64,000 nt of DNA from Marinomonas posidonica_A (GTDB lineage: Bacteria > Pseudomonadota > Gammaproteobacteria > Pseudomonadales > Marinomonadaceae): assembly GCF_043643765.1 (NCBI RefSeq), contig NZ_JBHZSP010000009.1:140410-204409 (forward strand), read 5' to 3'. This document shows, one piece after another, positions 46,500-56,579 of the stretch; position 1 is the stretch's first letter, and every line of letters begins with the position of its first letter. Under the pieces are notes generated by a model. That model saw nothing but the letters and a program-made list of their open reading frames with translations. It did not search any database and was not told the DNA's origin. The translations under genes were made by a program, and so were the position numbers.

Positions 46500-48140
46500 T
46501 TAATTCTTAGCACCTAACCCATTCAGGTATTTTGTCAATTTTATATTCTGCTTATGAATAGCATATCCTAATGGTTTATGACCTTGGCGATCTGCTAAGT
46601 TGATATCCGCACCTTCATCAATAAGTAACATAGCAATGTCGGTATGGTTATGCCAAATAGCCAAATGCAGCATACTCACACCATCAGTACTTCGCCTGTC
46701 ATCTATGCCTATTGAGCTCTCTTTGATATAAGTAGTGGCCAAACCAAGCCTATTGTTCTTCAATGCTTGCTCATAGCGATTAATAACGAAATCGATATTA
46801 TAGTTCCTGTAATTTCGGTCAGCCGCAACAAGAATATCTTCATATGACTCTCTATCCGTAGCGATAAAGATACTATGTGCAACTTCTTCAACGATCTCTT
46901 TTTCATCCGTCAGCATTGCAGCAGTCAAAGCCTTAATACCATCATACTTAGACTTATAATCTATAAAAAGAAAGGTGTACATTTTTGACAAATGAAGCTG
47001 ACTAACTTCAAAAAAGGGTCCATAACCTTGCTCAACTACGTGTGAAAAATACGCTATCGGATCGCTGTATACGCCATTGGCAACCATAACGTCAACGTAC
47101 CCATTCCATGCTTTATAAACCTTTTTTCTATCTTCCGCATTTTGGTTTTCTATGTATCGGTCTAAATACTTCGACGCTCTCTCTAAATACGCCTCTCCCT
47201 GCGTATGCACCAAGAAGTAATCTAAAGGGGTATTATCCGGTAAAGAAGCAATTCTCTGCTGCCTTAGAAAGGTGATCGCTTCATGGTCGCCATTAAACGC
47301 CAAAGATCTTAAGGTATTAATAGATAGGTCATAATATTCATATTCTTCGCTGCTTAGCCAAGCGTTCATCGCACTTTGGCTCAGCCTTTGATCTAGGTTC
47401 TTGATCGTGCTACCTGCTTCTTTGGCAGCAAGATAATATTCTGTCGACTTTATGGGGTCTTTCTTCGTACCAAATCCGTTGTGATAGATTTCACCTAACA
47501 CATACAAGCTGCTGGGATGACCTAGATCGGCCGCTTTTTTAAAATGCGTTAAAGCAAAATCATAGTCCACCATTTCATATATATCATAGTAATGTAAGGC
47601 GGCTAGATTATAGTGAATATATTGATTATCACTGTCTGCTGCAGTCTTTAACAATGCCACCGCTTCTTGGTAGTTTTTATTTGGGTAAACTTCGTTGTTA
47701 GAGTACAACCAAAGGGCTTTTTTATTTACCGCCCTGACACTGCCATCCTTAATATTTAAGTCTATCCAATAGATAGCTTGATCCCATTTCTCAGATTCAA
47801 GATTCTCCATTGCAAGAACCCAAGCAGCGTGCCCAAATCCAGCCCAGTAGCTTTTTACCATGTAGTCATAAAACGTCTCTTGTATCTCTTTCCCGCCAAG
47901 TTCATCATATTGTCGAGAGTACACCCGACTCAGGCTGTATAACGCTTTATAATCATCAGGGTGCTCTGCAACAGCCTGCTCACAAACAGGCAATGCCTGT
48001 CTCCAATCAATATCATCGTATTCCACAAAACCACTCAGCTCAGAGAAGCGCTCATGAGCAGTTAGACTCAAGCAACTGTCATATGGAGAAGCGAAAAGAA
48101 GAGGAGAACTCAGTAGAAATATCGGTAGATATTTTCTCAT
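46500..48140 (-). CDS. Secreted Sel1/TPR and ankyrin-repeat protein
   Basis: A 546-residue protein with a signal peptide (first 17-18 residues, LLFASPYDSC). It has Sel1/TPR-like repeats over about 60-240 (for example AADLGHPSSLYVLGEIYHNG) and ankyrin repeats at the C-terminus (GVSMLHLAIWHNHTDIAMLL and GHKPLGYAIHKQN, about 485-540). These are protein-binding scaffolds; the ligand is unknown. It is the only gene of its operon; tRNA-Leu lies beyond its 3' end. A cleavable signal suggests a periplasmic place. Confidence 0.85.
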   Translation of the reverse strand: MRKYLPIFLLSSPLLFASPYDSCLSLTAHERFSELSGFVEYDDIDWRQALPVCEQAVAEHPDDYKALYSLSRVYSRQYDELGGKEIQETFYDYMVKSYWAGFGHAAWVLAMENLESEKWDQAIYWIDLNIKDGSVRAVNKKALWLYSNNEVYPNKNYQEAVALLKTAADSDNQYIHYNLAALHYYDIYEMVDYDFALTHFKKAADLGHPSSLYVLGEIYHNGFGTKKDPIKSTEYYLAAKEAGSTIKNLDQRLSQSAMNAWLSSEEYEYYDLSINTLRSLAFNGDHEAITFLRQQRIASLPDNTPLDYFLVHTQGEAYLERASKYLDRYIENQNAEDRKKVYKAWNGYVDVMVANGVYSDPIAYFSHVVEQGYGPFFEVSQLHLSKMYTFLFIDYKSKYDGIKALTAAMLTDEKEIVEEVAHSIFIATDRESYEDILVAADRNYRNYNIDFVINRYEQALKNNRLGLATTYIKESSIGIDDRRSTDGVSMLHLAIWHNHTDIAMLLIDEGADINLADRQGHKPLGYAIHKQNIKLTKYLNGLGAKN

Positions 48141-48338
48141 AGTATCGCAGCACCTACATTATTAGCGAACAAAATAGTGTTAAAAGCCTATAAGAGAGTC
48201 AATTGAAGCAGTCCCTCTTTAAAACACAATGTCTAAGACTAGTCGAATATCAAAGAATTTCAATGTGCCTATCATTTGAGTGATGGAAGCGTTTATATCT
48301 AACATAAGCGCTTTTTTTATTTTAGGCAGAGCAAATCA

Positions 48339-48770
48339 CTAAAACTCTTCAAAGCCATGCGTCACATAATCAGGTAAATCTTCTTCATTGGGAATCGGTG
48401 TGGAGTGACCTGACTCATCGATAGCCACAAATTTAAACAGGCCTTCCGTGACTTTTTCTCTGTGGCCGATGCGTCCTCTTCTCACCCAAGCTTCCACCAT
48501 GATATTCATAGAGGTGCGACCAACCGATTCTACCTGCGTATAAACCCCCAAAATATCTCCCACTTTCACGGGACGAATAAAACTCATTCCATCTAGAGCG
48601 ACAGTGACCACCCGCGACTGTGCCCTTTGACCCGCACAAATTCCTGCGGCAATATCCATTTGAGAAACAACCCAGCCCCCAAAAATATCACCAGCAGGGT
48701 TAGTATCGGCAGGCATAGCCACAGTACGAGTGGTTAAACGACCTTTGGCTTTCACTTCAGTATTCGACAT
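48339..48770 (-). CDS. Acyl-CoA thioesterase, YciA type
   Basis: About 143 residues from the ATG at 48770 (AGAGGA 7 bases before it; an earlier ATG adds five residues). A single hot-dog fold with the family motif NPAGDIFGGWVVSQMDIAAG (about 21-40; catalytic Asp present) and the VTVALDGMSFIRPVKVGD strand. YciA hydrolyses acyl-CoAs, balancing CoA pools. The OsmC gene lies 21 bp upstream, so the two may be one transcript. Confidence 0.93.
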   Translation of the reverse strand: MSNTEVKAKGRLTTRTVAMPADTNPAGDIFGGWVVSQMDIAAGICAGQRAQSRVVTVALDGMSFIRPVKVGDILGVYTQVESVGRTSMNIMVEAWVRRGRIGHREKVTEGLFKFVAIDESGHSTPIPNEEDLPDYVTHGFEEF

Positions 48771-48791
48771 ATCGTTTCCTCTCAATGCAAC

Positions 48792-49259
48792 TTATGACAT
48801 TTGTATTTCAGTCATCACCTTAGTATGTACAGAATTCGCAATAAAACATTGCTCATGGGAGAGATGGTGTAAATGCTCAAGCATAGCAAAATCAGGTTTA
48901 TGATCCCCAGAGAAGCTCACCCTAGGTCGTAATGTCACCTCTGTCATGGCCATTTTCCCCGCATCATTTTTCGCCAAAACACCGACAGCGTGATCATGAT
49001 ATTCATCAATAATAAAACCTTTTTGGGCCGCAATGGAGAGAAAGAACAACATATGGCAACTGGACAAAGACGCCACAAACGCCTCCTCTGGATCAACGTT
49101 TTCATCCACAGAATAGTTAGGCACAATATGCGAGGATGACGAAGCGGGAAGGGTTATGCCACCATCAAAATGCCAATAGTGACCACGACTGTATCGGTTA
49201 TCAGTAAAGTATTCACCCTTTTGCCTTGTCCAAACCACCTTTGCTGTATACTCCGCCAT
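48792..49259 (-). CDS. OsmC-family peroxide-reducing protein
   Basis: About 155 residues from the ATG at 49259 (GGGGGA before it). The two conserved cysteines of OsmC/Ohr peroxidases are in LSSCHMLFFL (about Cys77) and HEQCFIANSV (about Cys137). Such proteins reduce organic hydroperoxides. This one resembles the YhfA/OsmC-like group rather than Ohr. It sits at the head of the thioesterase transcript. Confidence 0.88.
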   Translation of the reverse strand: MAEYTAKVVWTRQKGEYFTDNRYSRGHYWHFDGGITLPASSSSHIVPNYSVDENVDPEEAFVASLSSCHMLFFLSIAAQKGFIIDEYHDHAVGVLAKNDAGKMAMTEVTLRPRVSFSGDHKPDFAMLEHLHHLSHEQCFIANSVHTKVMTEIQMS

Positions 49260-49287
49260 ATGTCCCCCACCATTGAGAAATTGTGAC

Positions 49288-51339
49288 TTATAAAGTGATT
49301 TCACCGTTAACTATCTGCTGATTTAGAATCGCTAATTCCACTAGACTAATAGGTCTGGAAATATAATAACCTTGCATTAAGTCACAGCCTTTAGTAACCA
49401 AACAATCATATATATGCTTATTTTCCACGCCTTCAGCTACCACATGATAATCATAATTACTCGCTATCGAAACCAACGAATCGACAATCACATCGTGACC
49501 TTGCTCATCTCCCAAATCCGCAATAAAGCTTCTGTCTATTTTTATTTCATCGACAGGGAAATTAATCAGCTGCTGGAACGAGGTGTAACCAGTCCCAAAA
49601 TCATCTAATGATAATCGGCAGCCAAGTGCCCGCAGATTCTTAATCGTATTCACACAAACGGCATCAACATCAATTAAAAACGTTTCTGTAATTTCAATAC
49701 ACAGGCGCTCAAAGTGAACGCCGCTACGCTCAACTAACGCACTGAATCGATCCACAAACGAGGTGTCCATTAGCTCTTGCGAAGACACGTTTATGGACAG
49801 AATGAAATCGTCTCCCAAGCCAGAGGCCGCCACCTCATTCAGGGCCATATTAATGACCATCGCATCAATCTCTCGCACCAAGCCTCGCTCTTCCGCGACG
49901 GAAATATAGACCTCTGGCGACATGTTTTTTAAGTCGCCAAAATGACTCCTTAACAAAGCCTCAACCCCAACAATCTTGTGCTGAGACGCGCTGAAAATTG
50001 GCATATACAAAAGATAAAAAGCTTTTTCTTCAATGGCTTGAATGATTTGTTGTTCAATCGCACTTTTTTGTTCAGCAAGTTGACTGATCTCATTACTAAA
50101 CAATTGAATTCTTTCGTCATTATATAAAATCGCTTGACTGGCAATCTCCGCTCTTTCTAGCACCAGTTGACTGTTAACTGGAACAGACTTCTCAATTGAG
50201 GCACCAATTTTGATGTCCAAACGAAGCTCCCCTAACCCCACTACGGTAATAGGTGATAACAATGAACGAATCAGTTTTTCTTCATCCTCAGCCGACAACG
50301 CCTTGCGCCTTCTAACAAACACTAACTCGTCATGACTCAGCCGAGCACTAATGTAAAAATAACTGCGGAAGAATACTGAATGATTTTGGATAATATCTTG
50401 AAGCAAGGTATTCGACATAGCGATGCCAAAATTACGCACTAAGCTGCTCCAATTTATGATCTTCACACGATAAAAAATAGCCTGACGCCCTAAAAGTTTT
50501 TGATATTTGTGCTCGAATCCATTGAGGTTCAAAAGAGTGGAATGCTGATCATGGTAGGCCTGGTTTTTAATTTTTTTGGCTTCACGATATCGAAAGACAA
50601 AGTAAAAACACAAACCAACCAACAGCCAGCTGTAGAACAAAACCTTATAGAGCATATTCTTTTCAAGATACACGCCCGATATTTTAATATCAGAAACCGT
50701 AAGCTGGTAAGTGTGATGATCTTGCAAGGGCAAGTCATTCACAAAAAATTCAATACTGTGCACCGTACTTAAATCTTCATGAGAAAGATCAAATGGAATG
50801 TTATGCATGTCTTTCCACCAAGTTTCCACTTTGAAGCGGGATAATGGCACCTGAATCAACCCATTCTGATCCACACGAACAGCATGAAACTTGTAATCTT
50901 TAACAAAATCAGGGGAGACTTTATTTTCATCCAGATAACTTTTCACAAAGACAAGAACACGACTATCAAAGTCTTCCACGGTCGATTCAACATAAAGCTT
51001 AAAAGAAAGAGATTCATAAGTGTCTAAAGGAAACCCTCGACCTTCTTTCTTTGGCAATACGAACACCAAACCACATAAGTTATTTTCTGGCTGGTTTAAA
51101 GGCTGGCAAATGACTTGATAACCAATAGTGCTGCCACCTTCAATCGAGTGGAGTGAAGAATTTTGCCCAGCAGGCAAAATGCGTTCAAAAGCTTTTTTGC
51201 TTGAGGTCATCAAGTGCATTTGTTTTATATTCAAATCCGAATTAACAAAGATTAAAAAAACAAGACTTAACACTACGACAAACAAAAACGTAAAGCTAAA
51301 AACCCCTCTTAAAGAGAAGAGTTTTTTAGTTTGATCCAT
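49288..51339 (-). CDS. GGDEF-EAL protein with degenerate GGDEF and intact EAL
   Basis: A 683-residue membrane protein: an N-terminal helix (about 12-32), a sensor region about 40-230, a second helix (about 232-248), a degenerate GGDEF domain (about 262-410; the signature position reads LSHDELVF, so cyclase activity is unlikely) and a C-terminal EAL domain (about 425-675). The EAL has VEALLR, DDFGTGYTS, KIDRSFI and AEGVEN, so it should degrade c-di-GMP. The sensor region resembles no family I can name. Only 28 bp separate it from the OsmC start. Confidence 0.92.
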   Translation of the reverse strand: MDQTKKLFSLRGVFSFTFLFVVVLSLVFLIFVNSDLNIKQMHLMTSSKKAFERILPAGQNSSLHSIEGGSTIGYQVICQPLNQPENNLCGLVFVLPKKEGRGFPLDTYESLSFKLYVESTVEDFDSRVLVFVKSYLDENKVSPDFVKDYKFHAVRVDQNGLIQVPLSRFKVETWWKDMHNIPFDLSHEDLSTVHSIEFFVNDLPLQDHHTYQLTVSDIKISGVYLEKNMLYKVLFYSWLLVGLCFYFVFRYREAKKIKNQAYHDQHSTLLNLNGFEHKYQKLLGRQAIFYRVKIINWSSLVRNFGIAMSNTLLQDIIQNHSVFFRSYFYISARLSHDELVFVRRRKALSAEDEEKLIRSLLSPITVVGLGELRLDIKIGASIEKSVPVNSQLVLERAEIASQAILYNDERIQLFSNEISQLAEQKSAIEQQIIQAIEEKAFYLLYMPIFSASQHKIVGVEALLRSHFGDLKNMSPEVYISVAEERGLVREIDAMVINMALNEVAASGLGDDFILSINVSSQELMDTSFVDRFSALVERSGVHFERLCIEITETFLIDVDAVCVNTIKNLRALGCRLSLDDFGTGYTSFQQLINFPVDEIKIDRSFIADLGDEQGHDVIVDSLVSIASNYDYHVVAEGVENKHIYDCLVTKGCDLMQGYYISRPISLVELAILNQQIVNGEITL

Positions 51340-51404
51340 TTTTTTACCATCGATAAGTGAATGAGTTAAAGCGAGATTTATTACTATATCTGATTGATAT
51401 AGAA

Positions 51405-51434
51405 AAAAGCCAATGTTTCCATTGGCTTTTTGAT
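51405..51434 (-). terminator. Terminator of the cobalamin operon
   Basis: AAAAAAGCCAATG-TTTC-CATTGGCTTTTTG between cbiX and the GGDEF-EAL gene. On the minus strand the A-run reads as a T-run after cbiX. Confidence 0.85.
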
Positions 51435-51481
51435 CATTAAGATTACCTTAAGCTTAGCATCATCAAACACTGTTTAATGGC

Positions 51482-52678
51482 TTATTTGTGAGCCAACGCT
51501 GTCTGCGTACAATCCCCTTCAATACGGTCTTTTTCCTCTGCTAAAATGTCATCTGTAAACTGCCCCATGAAACAACAACACACACCTTCCCCTATCATGG
51601 TTCTTGGCCCAAGTGGATGCCCTATGTGCTTGTAAACGCCATGTGAATGACCATGATGCGAGTGACCGTGAGAATGCCCGTGACTATGGTGAGAATGCCC
51701 ATGCGAATGCCCATGCGAATGCGAATGCTCATGACTATGATCAGAGTGGTGATGCTGGTGATCAGACTCTGACAAGCCTTGCGTATCATCCTGTGGGTCC
51801 ACAAACTCGGCGTGATGATGATGGACGTCGACTTCCCCAGCAGCAAGACGGCGCTTAAAAGAGCTCATCAAGGTTTCTTGACCCGTTTCTAAGTCATCTT
51901 GTCGTATTTCCTCGACACGATTCACAAACGCATCAATCACCCTTGGATGATCATTCAGGTAAGGTGTCTGAATGAACTCAATCCCTGGGTTTTCACTCGC
52001 GACTTTATCAACATATCCTTGGATTCGCTTAATCAAGCGGCCAGTAAATAAGAAATAAGGCGCGACAACAATACGCTTAAACCCCAATTTCAGAAGTTTT
52101 TCTAAGCCCACACCAACAGAAGGGTAAGTCACACCAGAATACACAGTGTCCGCCCAACCAAAGCCCATATTTTCATTGACTATACGAGTTAATTTTGCCG
52201 CCTCGGCATTAGCCGATGTATCTGAAGTACCTCGTCCGACAACAACCAACATAGTATCGTATAGGTTTTCTGGTGGTTGTTCTGGATCCAACCCTAATGA
52301 CTCATAAATACGGGCTTGAAAGGCTTCGATCATATCGTCCTGTAAGCCCAATTCACGACCATAGGTTATCTTCAGGCCTGGATGCTTTTCTTCATAAGTC
52401 GTCAACACAGAAGGGATATCGTTTTTCGCATGAGTGGCGGCAAACAACATTCCTGGTACAGCGTAAATCTCTTCCACACCCTGCTGAATAAGGCTGTCTA
52501 GCCCCATATGAATGTTAGGAGCCGAAAACTCCAAAAAGCCATACTCCACCGGCATGTCTGGGTAACGGTTTTTTAAACCTTTGGCGACCAAACCAAATTC
52601 ACGCTCGGCATCTTTGTCACGACTGCCATGACCACAGATCATAATGCCTTGTTTCTTCGGGAGTGTTGTATTGCTCAT
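51482..52678 (-). CDS. cbiX: Sirohydrochlorin cobaltochelatase CbiX, long form with His-rich tail
   Basis: About 398 residues from the ATG at 52678 (AGAGAG before it). It inserts cobalt into sirohydrochlorin early in the anaerobic-type cobalamin route. Two repeated chelatase halves are visible: ICGHGSRDKDAEREF (about 14-28) and a second half with VAPYFLFTGRLIKRI. Between about 300 and 350 lies a strongly histidine-rich stretch (alternating His-Ser, His-Gly), and the end has GVCCCFMGQF with several cysteines, possibly an Fe-S site as in the long CbiX of Bacillus. It ends the operon with cobN. Confidence 0.92.
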   Translation of the reverse strand: MSNTTLPKKQGIMICGHGSRDKDAEREFGLVAKGLKNRYPDMPVEYGFLEFSAPNIHMGLDSLIQQGVEEIYAVPGMLFAATHAKNDIPSVLTTYEEKHPGLKITYGRELGLQDDMIEAFQARIYESLGLDPEQPPENLYDTMLVVVGRGTSDTSANAEAAKLTRIVNENMGFGWADTVYSGVTYPSVGVGLEKLLKLGFKRIVVAPYFLFTGRLIKRIQGYVDKVASENPGIEFIQTPYLNDHPRVIDAFVNRVEEIRQDDLETGQETLMSSFKRRLAAGEVDVHHHHAEFVDPQDDTQGLSESDHQHHHSDHSHEHSHSHGHSHGHSHHSHGHSHGHSHHGHSHGVYKHIGHPLGPRTMIGEGVCCCFMGQFTDDILAEEKDRIEGDCTQTALAHK

Positions 52679-52729
52679 TACGTCTCTCTTAATAATCAAT
52701 TTGGATAAGTAATCTTCTGCCCAAGACTA

Positions 52730-55700
52730 CTATCTTTTTTGCTCTTGCCGCTGATCTAAATCAAGCAGCAAAGATTGAATCTCGGCTTTGCAGCCCTTGT
52801 CGTCCTGCCACATGCCGCGCTGAATGGCTTCTAGCAAACGTTCAGCCATTTCTTCTAACGCGTGAGGGTTATTATCACGCATAAAGGCTTGATTGTCCGG
52901 GTCTAATAATAGCTGCTGGGTCACTTGTTCATACTGATAATCCGCGACCAAATCCGTTGTCGCATCATAAGCAAACAAATAATCGACCGTCGCCGTCATC
53001 TCGAATGCCCCTTTGTAACCGTGTTCTTGCATTGCTTGAATCCATTTAGGATTTAACACTCTCGAACGTACAACCCGATTCAGCTCTTCTTTCAGGGTAC
53101 GAATTTTGGGCTCACTGGGATTGGAATGATCATTATGATAAACACTCGGCACTTGACCTCGAAACTGAGTCACCGCATTCGTCATACCGCCCTGAAACTG
53201 ATAATAGTCATCCGAGTCTAAAATGTCGTGCTCACGGTTATCTTGATTTTGAACCACAGCCTCCAGTTTGGATAAGCGCTCAATAAACGCTCCTTTGGCT
53301 TCTACCCCATCGTGTTTATCACCATCATAGGCATAGCCGCCCCAGTTCACATAAGCTTCAGCAAGATCACTGCGCTCATCCCAGCAACGCTCATCAATTA
53401 ACCCCTGAAGTCCGGCACCGTATGCGCCTGGTTTACTACCAAACACCCGATAGGACGCTTGTCGCTTAGCACTTTCTGGGTCCAAACCATCGGCCAATAA
53501 TACTTCTTCACGTTCCGCAATATGACGACGGATAACGTTCCCTGTACCTGGCTCTTCGAAGTCCGCAATAACCTGCACGGCCGCATCATACAAACGCATG
53601 ACATTGGCAAATGCATCACGAAAAAAGCCCGAGACTCGAAGCGTTACATCCACTCGCGGTCGACCCAATTGCATACAGGATAAGACTTCGAAATCCATCA
53701 CTCGATTCGAACCGGGTGCCCAAATTGGACGCACGCCCATCAACGCAAACGCTTGCGCAATGTCATCGCCGCCAGTGCGCATCGTTGCCGTTCCCCATAC
53801 CGACAAGCCCAATTCTCTGGGGTAATCGCCGTGCTCTTGTAAATGCCGTTGCAGCAGAGCCTCAGCCGACTTTTGACCAATGGCCCACGCCGCAGGCGAT
53901 GGAATAGAACGGTTGTCTACCGAGAAAAAATTACGTCCAGTCGGCAAGGTATCCAACCGTCCGCGAGTAGGAGCGCCACTTGGCCCTGGCGCAATAAAGC
54001 CACCGGATAGACCGTTTAACAAAGCTTGAATCTCTTGTTTAGCACTCTCATGAAGCGCCGTTAACAGCTGGCGCTTAGCATGTTTTAAAAGCTTTGCGGT
54101 AAGGGGCAAAGACGACATTAACGCATCTGGATCGGTTGCCTCCAATAAATATTGCTTTACCAGATCCACTGCCAACAGCTCAAGCCTTTCTTTTGTATCA
54201 GCATACGTTCGCCAATCACTCGAACTAATGACTTGTAGTTGCTGTGGCTTTTCGCCCATCCAGATCGAGCGAGTCGCCTGCATAGGGTTAAAATCGTCCA
54301 CCGTCAACGCCAGATCCGCTACCAAAGCGTGCAGCAAACCGCGACTGTCATCTTGGTTTCCTCTCGGCAAACGCAACAAAGCTACTAGGGTGTCTGCAAG
54401 TTTAGCATGCTCTGGCAACTCACCAAGACGATGCAAACCATGCCGTATTTGCGCTTCTTTGATGTCACACAAATACGCATCCAGTCCCTCTAAAACAGAT
54501 TCCTCATCCTCTGCATCAATGCTGGTTAACTCTTCCAACAAATGTGTTTGTGTGACCTTCTCCAGTATTTTCTCGCGCAGCCAAGTTTCACGACGAACAT
54601 CCATGCCCATGGCTTGATAATATTCGTCCACCAAATTTTCCAATTCGGCCATCTCGCCATAGGTTTCGGCTCGTGTCATCGGTGGCATCAAGTGATCAAT
54701 AATCACCGCTTGCGTACGACGCTTAGCTTGCGCCCCTTCTCCAGGATCATTAACAATAAAAGGGTAAAAATGTGGCATCGCACCAAGGGCAATATCCGGC
54801 CAACATTGCTCAGACAATGCAGTCCCTTTTCCAGGTAACCATTCCAGGTTGCCGTGTTTACCAACATGCACAAAAGCATCTACTTGATACACATGCCTTA
54901 ACCAAAAGTAGAAGGCTAAATAACTGTGCGGTGGAATCAAATCAGGATCATGGTAATTCGCCACTAAATCTAAATTAAAACCACGCGCAGGTTGAATGCC
55001 CACAAACGTCTCACCCAAGCGGATGCCTGCCAGCATAAGGCGATACTGACCATTTTGAAGACGACACTTGTGATCGTTTTCCGGTGGCCCCCAACGATCC
55101 CAAACCGCTTGTTGAGAAGCCAATGGCAAGCGATAGAAATGCTCTAAATAGTCATCTAGGGCTAAGCTTTGCCAGCAGCCTCTTTCATGCAAGCTATTGG
55201 GGTTATTGGTGACCGCACCTAATAACGCTTCTATTAAGGCATTACCATTTTCAGGAATAGCGTCAATCGGATAGCCTTGATCTTTTAAGGCATTCAATAA
55301 ATTGACGGTGGATGCCGGCGTGTCCAAACCAACCCCATTTCCAATTCGGCCATCTTTGGTGGGGTAATTCGCCAACACAAACGCAATACGTTTATCGGCA
55401 TTCGCCTTGCTTGATAATGTGGCATAGCGGTACGCTAACTGAGCAACAAACTCGGCTCTTTCTGGGTGCAGTTGATAACGCACTAAATCAATTTGAGCGG
55501 CTTGATGATAATAACTCAAAGCTTTAAAACTGATGGCTCGAGTAATCACTCGACCATCCATTTCGGGTAACACAATTTGCATCGCCACATCGCGGCTGCG
55601 TAAGCCTTGTGTTTGAGCTTGCCAATCCTCTTCCGTGCTGGCAGACAAAATCAGCTGTAAGACAGGAATATTCGCCCCAAACGGAGATTGGAAATCACTT

Positions 55701-56563
55701 GGGTTAGACGATAAATCAGGACTGGCCGCCCGATTCGCGGCGAACCCTGTGGTATTCAAAATGACCTTGGTTTGGCTTTTCTCAATTAGGGTGTCTATCA
55801 GCTGAATAGCAACATCGTCTTTTAAGGAGTTAACCGCTATGGTTAAAGGCTGCAAACCTTGCGCTTTGAGTACGTCGATTAAGTCATCAAAAACTTGCGT
55901 ATTGCCGCTTTGCAGTAACGAGCGATAGAAAACCAACAAGACTACGGGACGACTTGCTGCTTCCTTTTGACAATCCGCTTGCCACTCTACATAACTGGCA
56001 ACATTACCTTGATGGTAAATCACCGCATTTGGCAAGGCGCTAGGCTCAGCCCAGTGGATTTTTTTATCAAAAAAACGTGCACTAAGGAAACGCAAACAAG
56101 ACAGAGAGTTGTTCAACCCACTCTCTCTTAAATAACGCCAGATACGATGACTGTCTTCGTGCTCAACATTGGACGCTTGGCTTAACGCTGGATCTTCTGC
56201 ATCATCGCCGGGCACCATAATCAATACTCGACCCGGTTTGGCTTGACGCCAGACCTGCAATTGCTGAAAGCCATAAGGCCAATAATGCTCACCACCTAAT
56301 AGAGAGACCACCACAACCTTGGCATCTTCGAGCACCTTGTGCTCATACAAATCATAGGCAGCCGGTTTTACCAATTGCATCCAATTCGCCAAACGCACAC
56401 TTGGCAAATCTGATTGATGCCCTAGATGATCTAATGCTGCACCGAGCGCGCCTAACACAGAGTCTGCAGCTGCTAGGATCACTAACTCTGCCGGACTCTG
56501 CCCTAGGTCGACAATGCCTTCATCGTCAACAAACCCACCCGGTTTAGCCGCTAATAAATGCAA
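52730..56563 (-). CDS. cobN: Cobaltochelatase large subunit CobN
   Basis: A 1277-residue member of the CobN/BchH family, the large subunit of the ATP-dependent chelatase that puts cobalt into hydrogenobyrinic acid diamide. Family regions include YFWLRHVYQVDAFVHVGKHG, TLPTGRNFFSVDNR (about 880) and WGTATMRTGGDDIAQAF. Length is as expected. The ATPase partners CobS and CobT are not in the window. It occurs together with cbiX, a chelatase of the other pathway. It sits 16 bp after cobW. Confidence 0.93.
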   Translation of the reverse strand: MHLLAAKPGGFVDDEGIVDLGQSPAELVILAAADSVLGALGAALDHLGHQSDLPSVRLANWMQLVKPAAYDLYEHKVLEDAKVVVVSLLGGEHYWPYGFQQLQVWRQAKPGRVLIMVPGDDAEDPALSQASNVEHEDSHRIWRYLRESGLNNSLSCLRFLSARFFDKKIHWAEPSALPNAVIYHQGNVASYVEWQADCQKEAASRPVVLLVFYRSLLQSGNTQVFDDLIDVLKAQGLQPLTIAVNSLKDDVAIQLIDTLIEKSQTKVILNTTGFAANRAASPDLSSNPSDFQSPFGANIPVLQLILSASTEEDWQAQTQGLRSRDVAMQIVLPEMDGRVITRAISFKALSYYHQAAQIDLVRYQLHPERAEFVAQLAYRYATLSSKANADKRIAFVLANYPTKDGRIGNGVGLDTPASTVNLLNALKDQGYPIDAIPENGNALIEALLGAVTNNPNSLHERGCWQSLALDDYLEHFYRLPLASQQAVWDRWGPPENDHKCRLQNGQYRLMLAGIRLGETFVGIQPARGFNLDLVANYHDPDLIPPHSYLAFYFWLRHVYQVDAFVHVGKHGNLEWLPGKGTALSEQCWPDIALGAMPHFYPFIVNDPGEGAQAKRRTQAVIIDHLMPPMTRAETYGEMAELENLVDEYYQAMGMDVRRETWLREKILEKVTQTHLLEELTSIDAEDEESVLEGLDAYLCDIKEAQIRHGLHRLGELPEHAKLADTLVALLRLPRGNQDDSRGLLHALVADLALTVDDFNPMQATRSIWMGEKPQQLQVISSSDWRTYADTKERLELLAVDLVKQYLLEATDPDALMSSLPLTAKLLKHAKRQLLTALHESAKQEIQALLNGLSGGFIAPGPSGAPTRGRLDTLPTGRNFFSVDNRSIPSPAAWAIGQKSAEALLQRHLQEHGDYPRELGLSVWGTATMRTGGDDIAQAFALMGVRPIWAPGSNRVMDFEVLSCMQLGRPRVDVTLRVSGFFRDAFANVMRLYDAAVQVIADFEEPGTGNVIRRHIAEREEVLLADGLDPESAKRQASYRVFGSKPGAYGAGLQGLIDERCWDERSDLAEAYVNWGGYAYDGDKHDGVEAKGAFIERLSKLEAVVQNQDNREHDILDSDDYYQFQGGMTNAVTQFRGQVPSVYHNDHSNPSEPKIRTLKEELNRVVRSRVLNPKWIQAMQEHGYKGAFEMTATVDYLFAYDATTDLVADYQYEQVTQQLLLDPDNQAFMRDNNPHALEEMAERLLEAIQRGMWQDDKGCKAEIQSLLLDLDQRQEQKR

Positions 56564-56579
56564 GGAAGCAAACCTTCAG

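Noticed and set aside
48287..48318. Terminator-like hairpin with a T-run on the plus strand
   Set aside because: No plus-strand gene precedes it and the stem is imperfect; on the minus strand, where the thioesterase ends, the T-run is on the wrong side.
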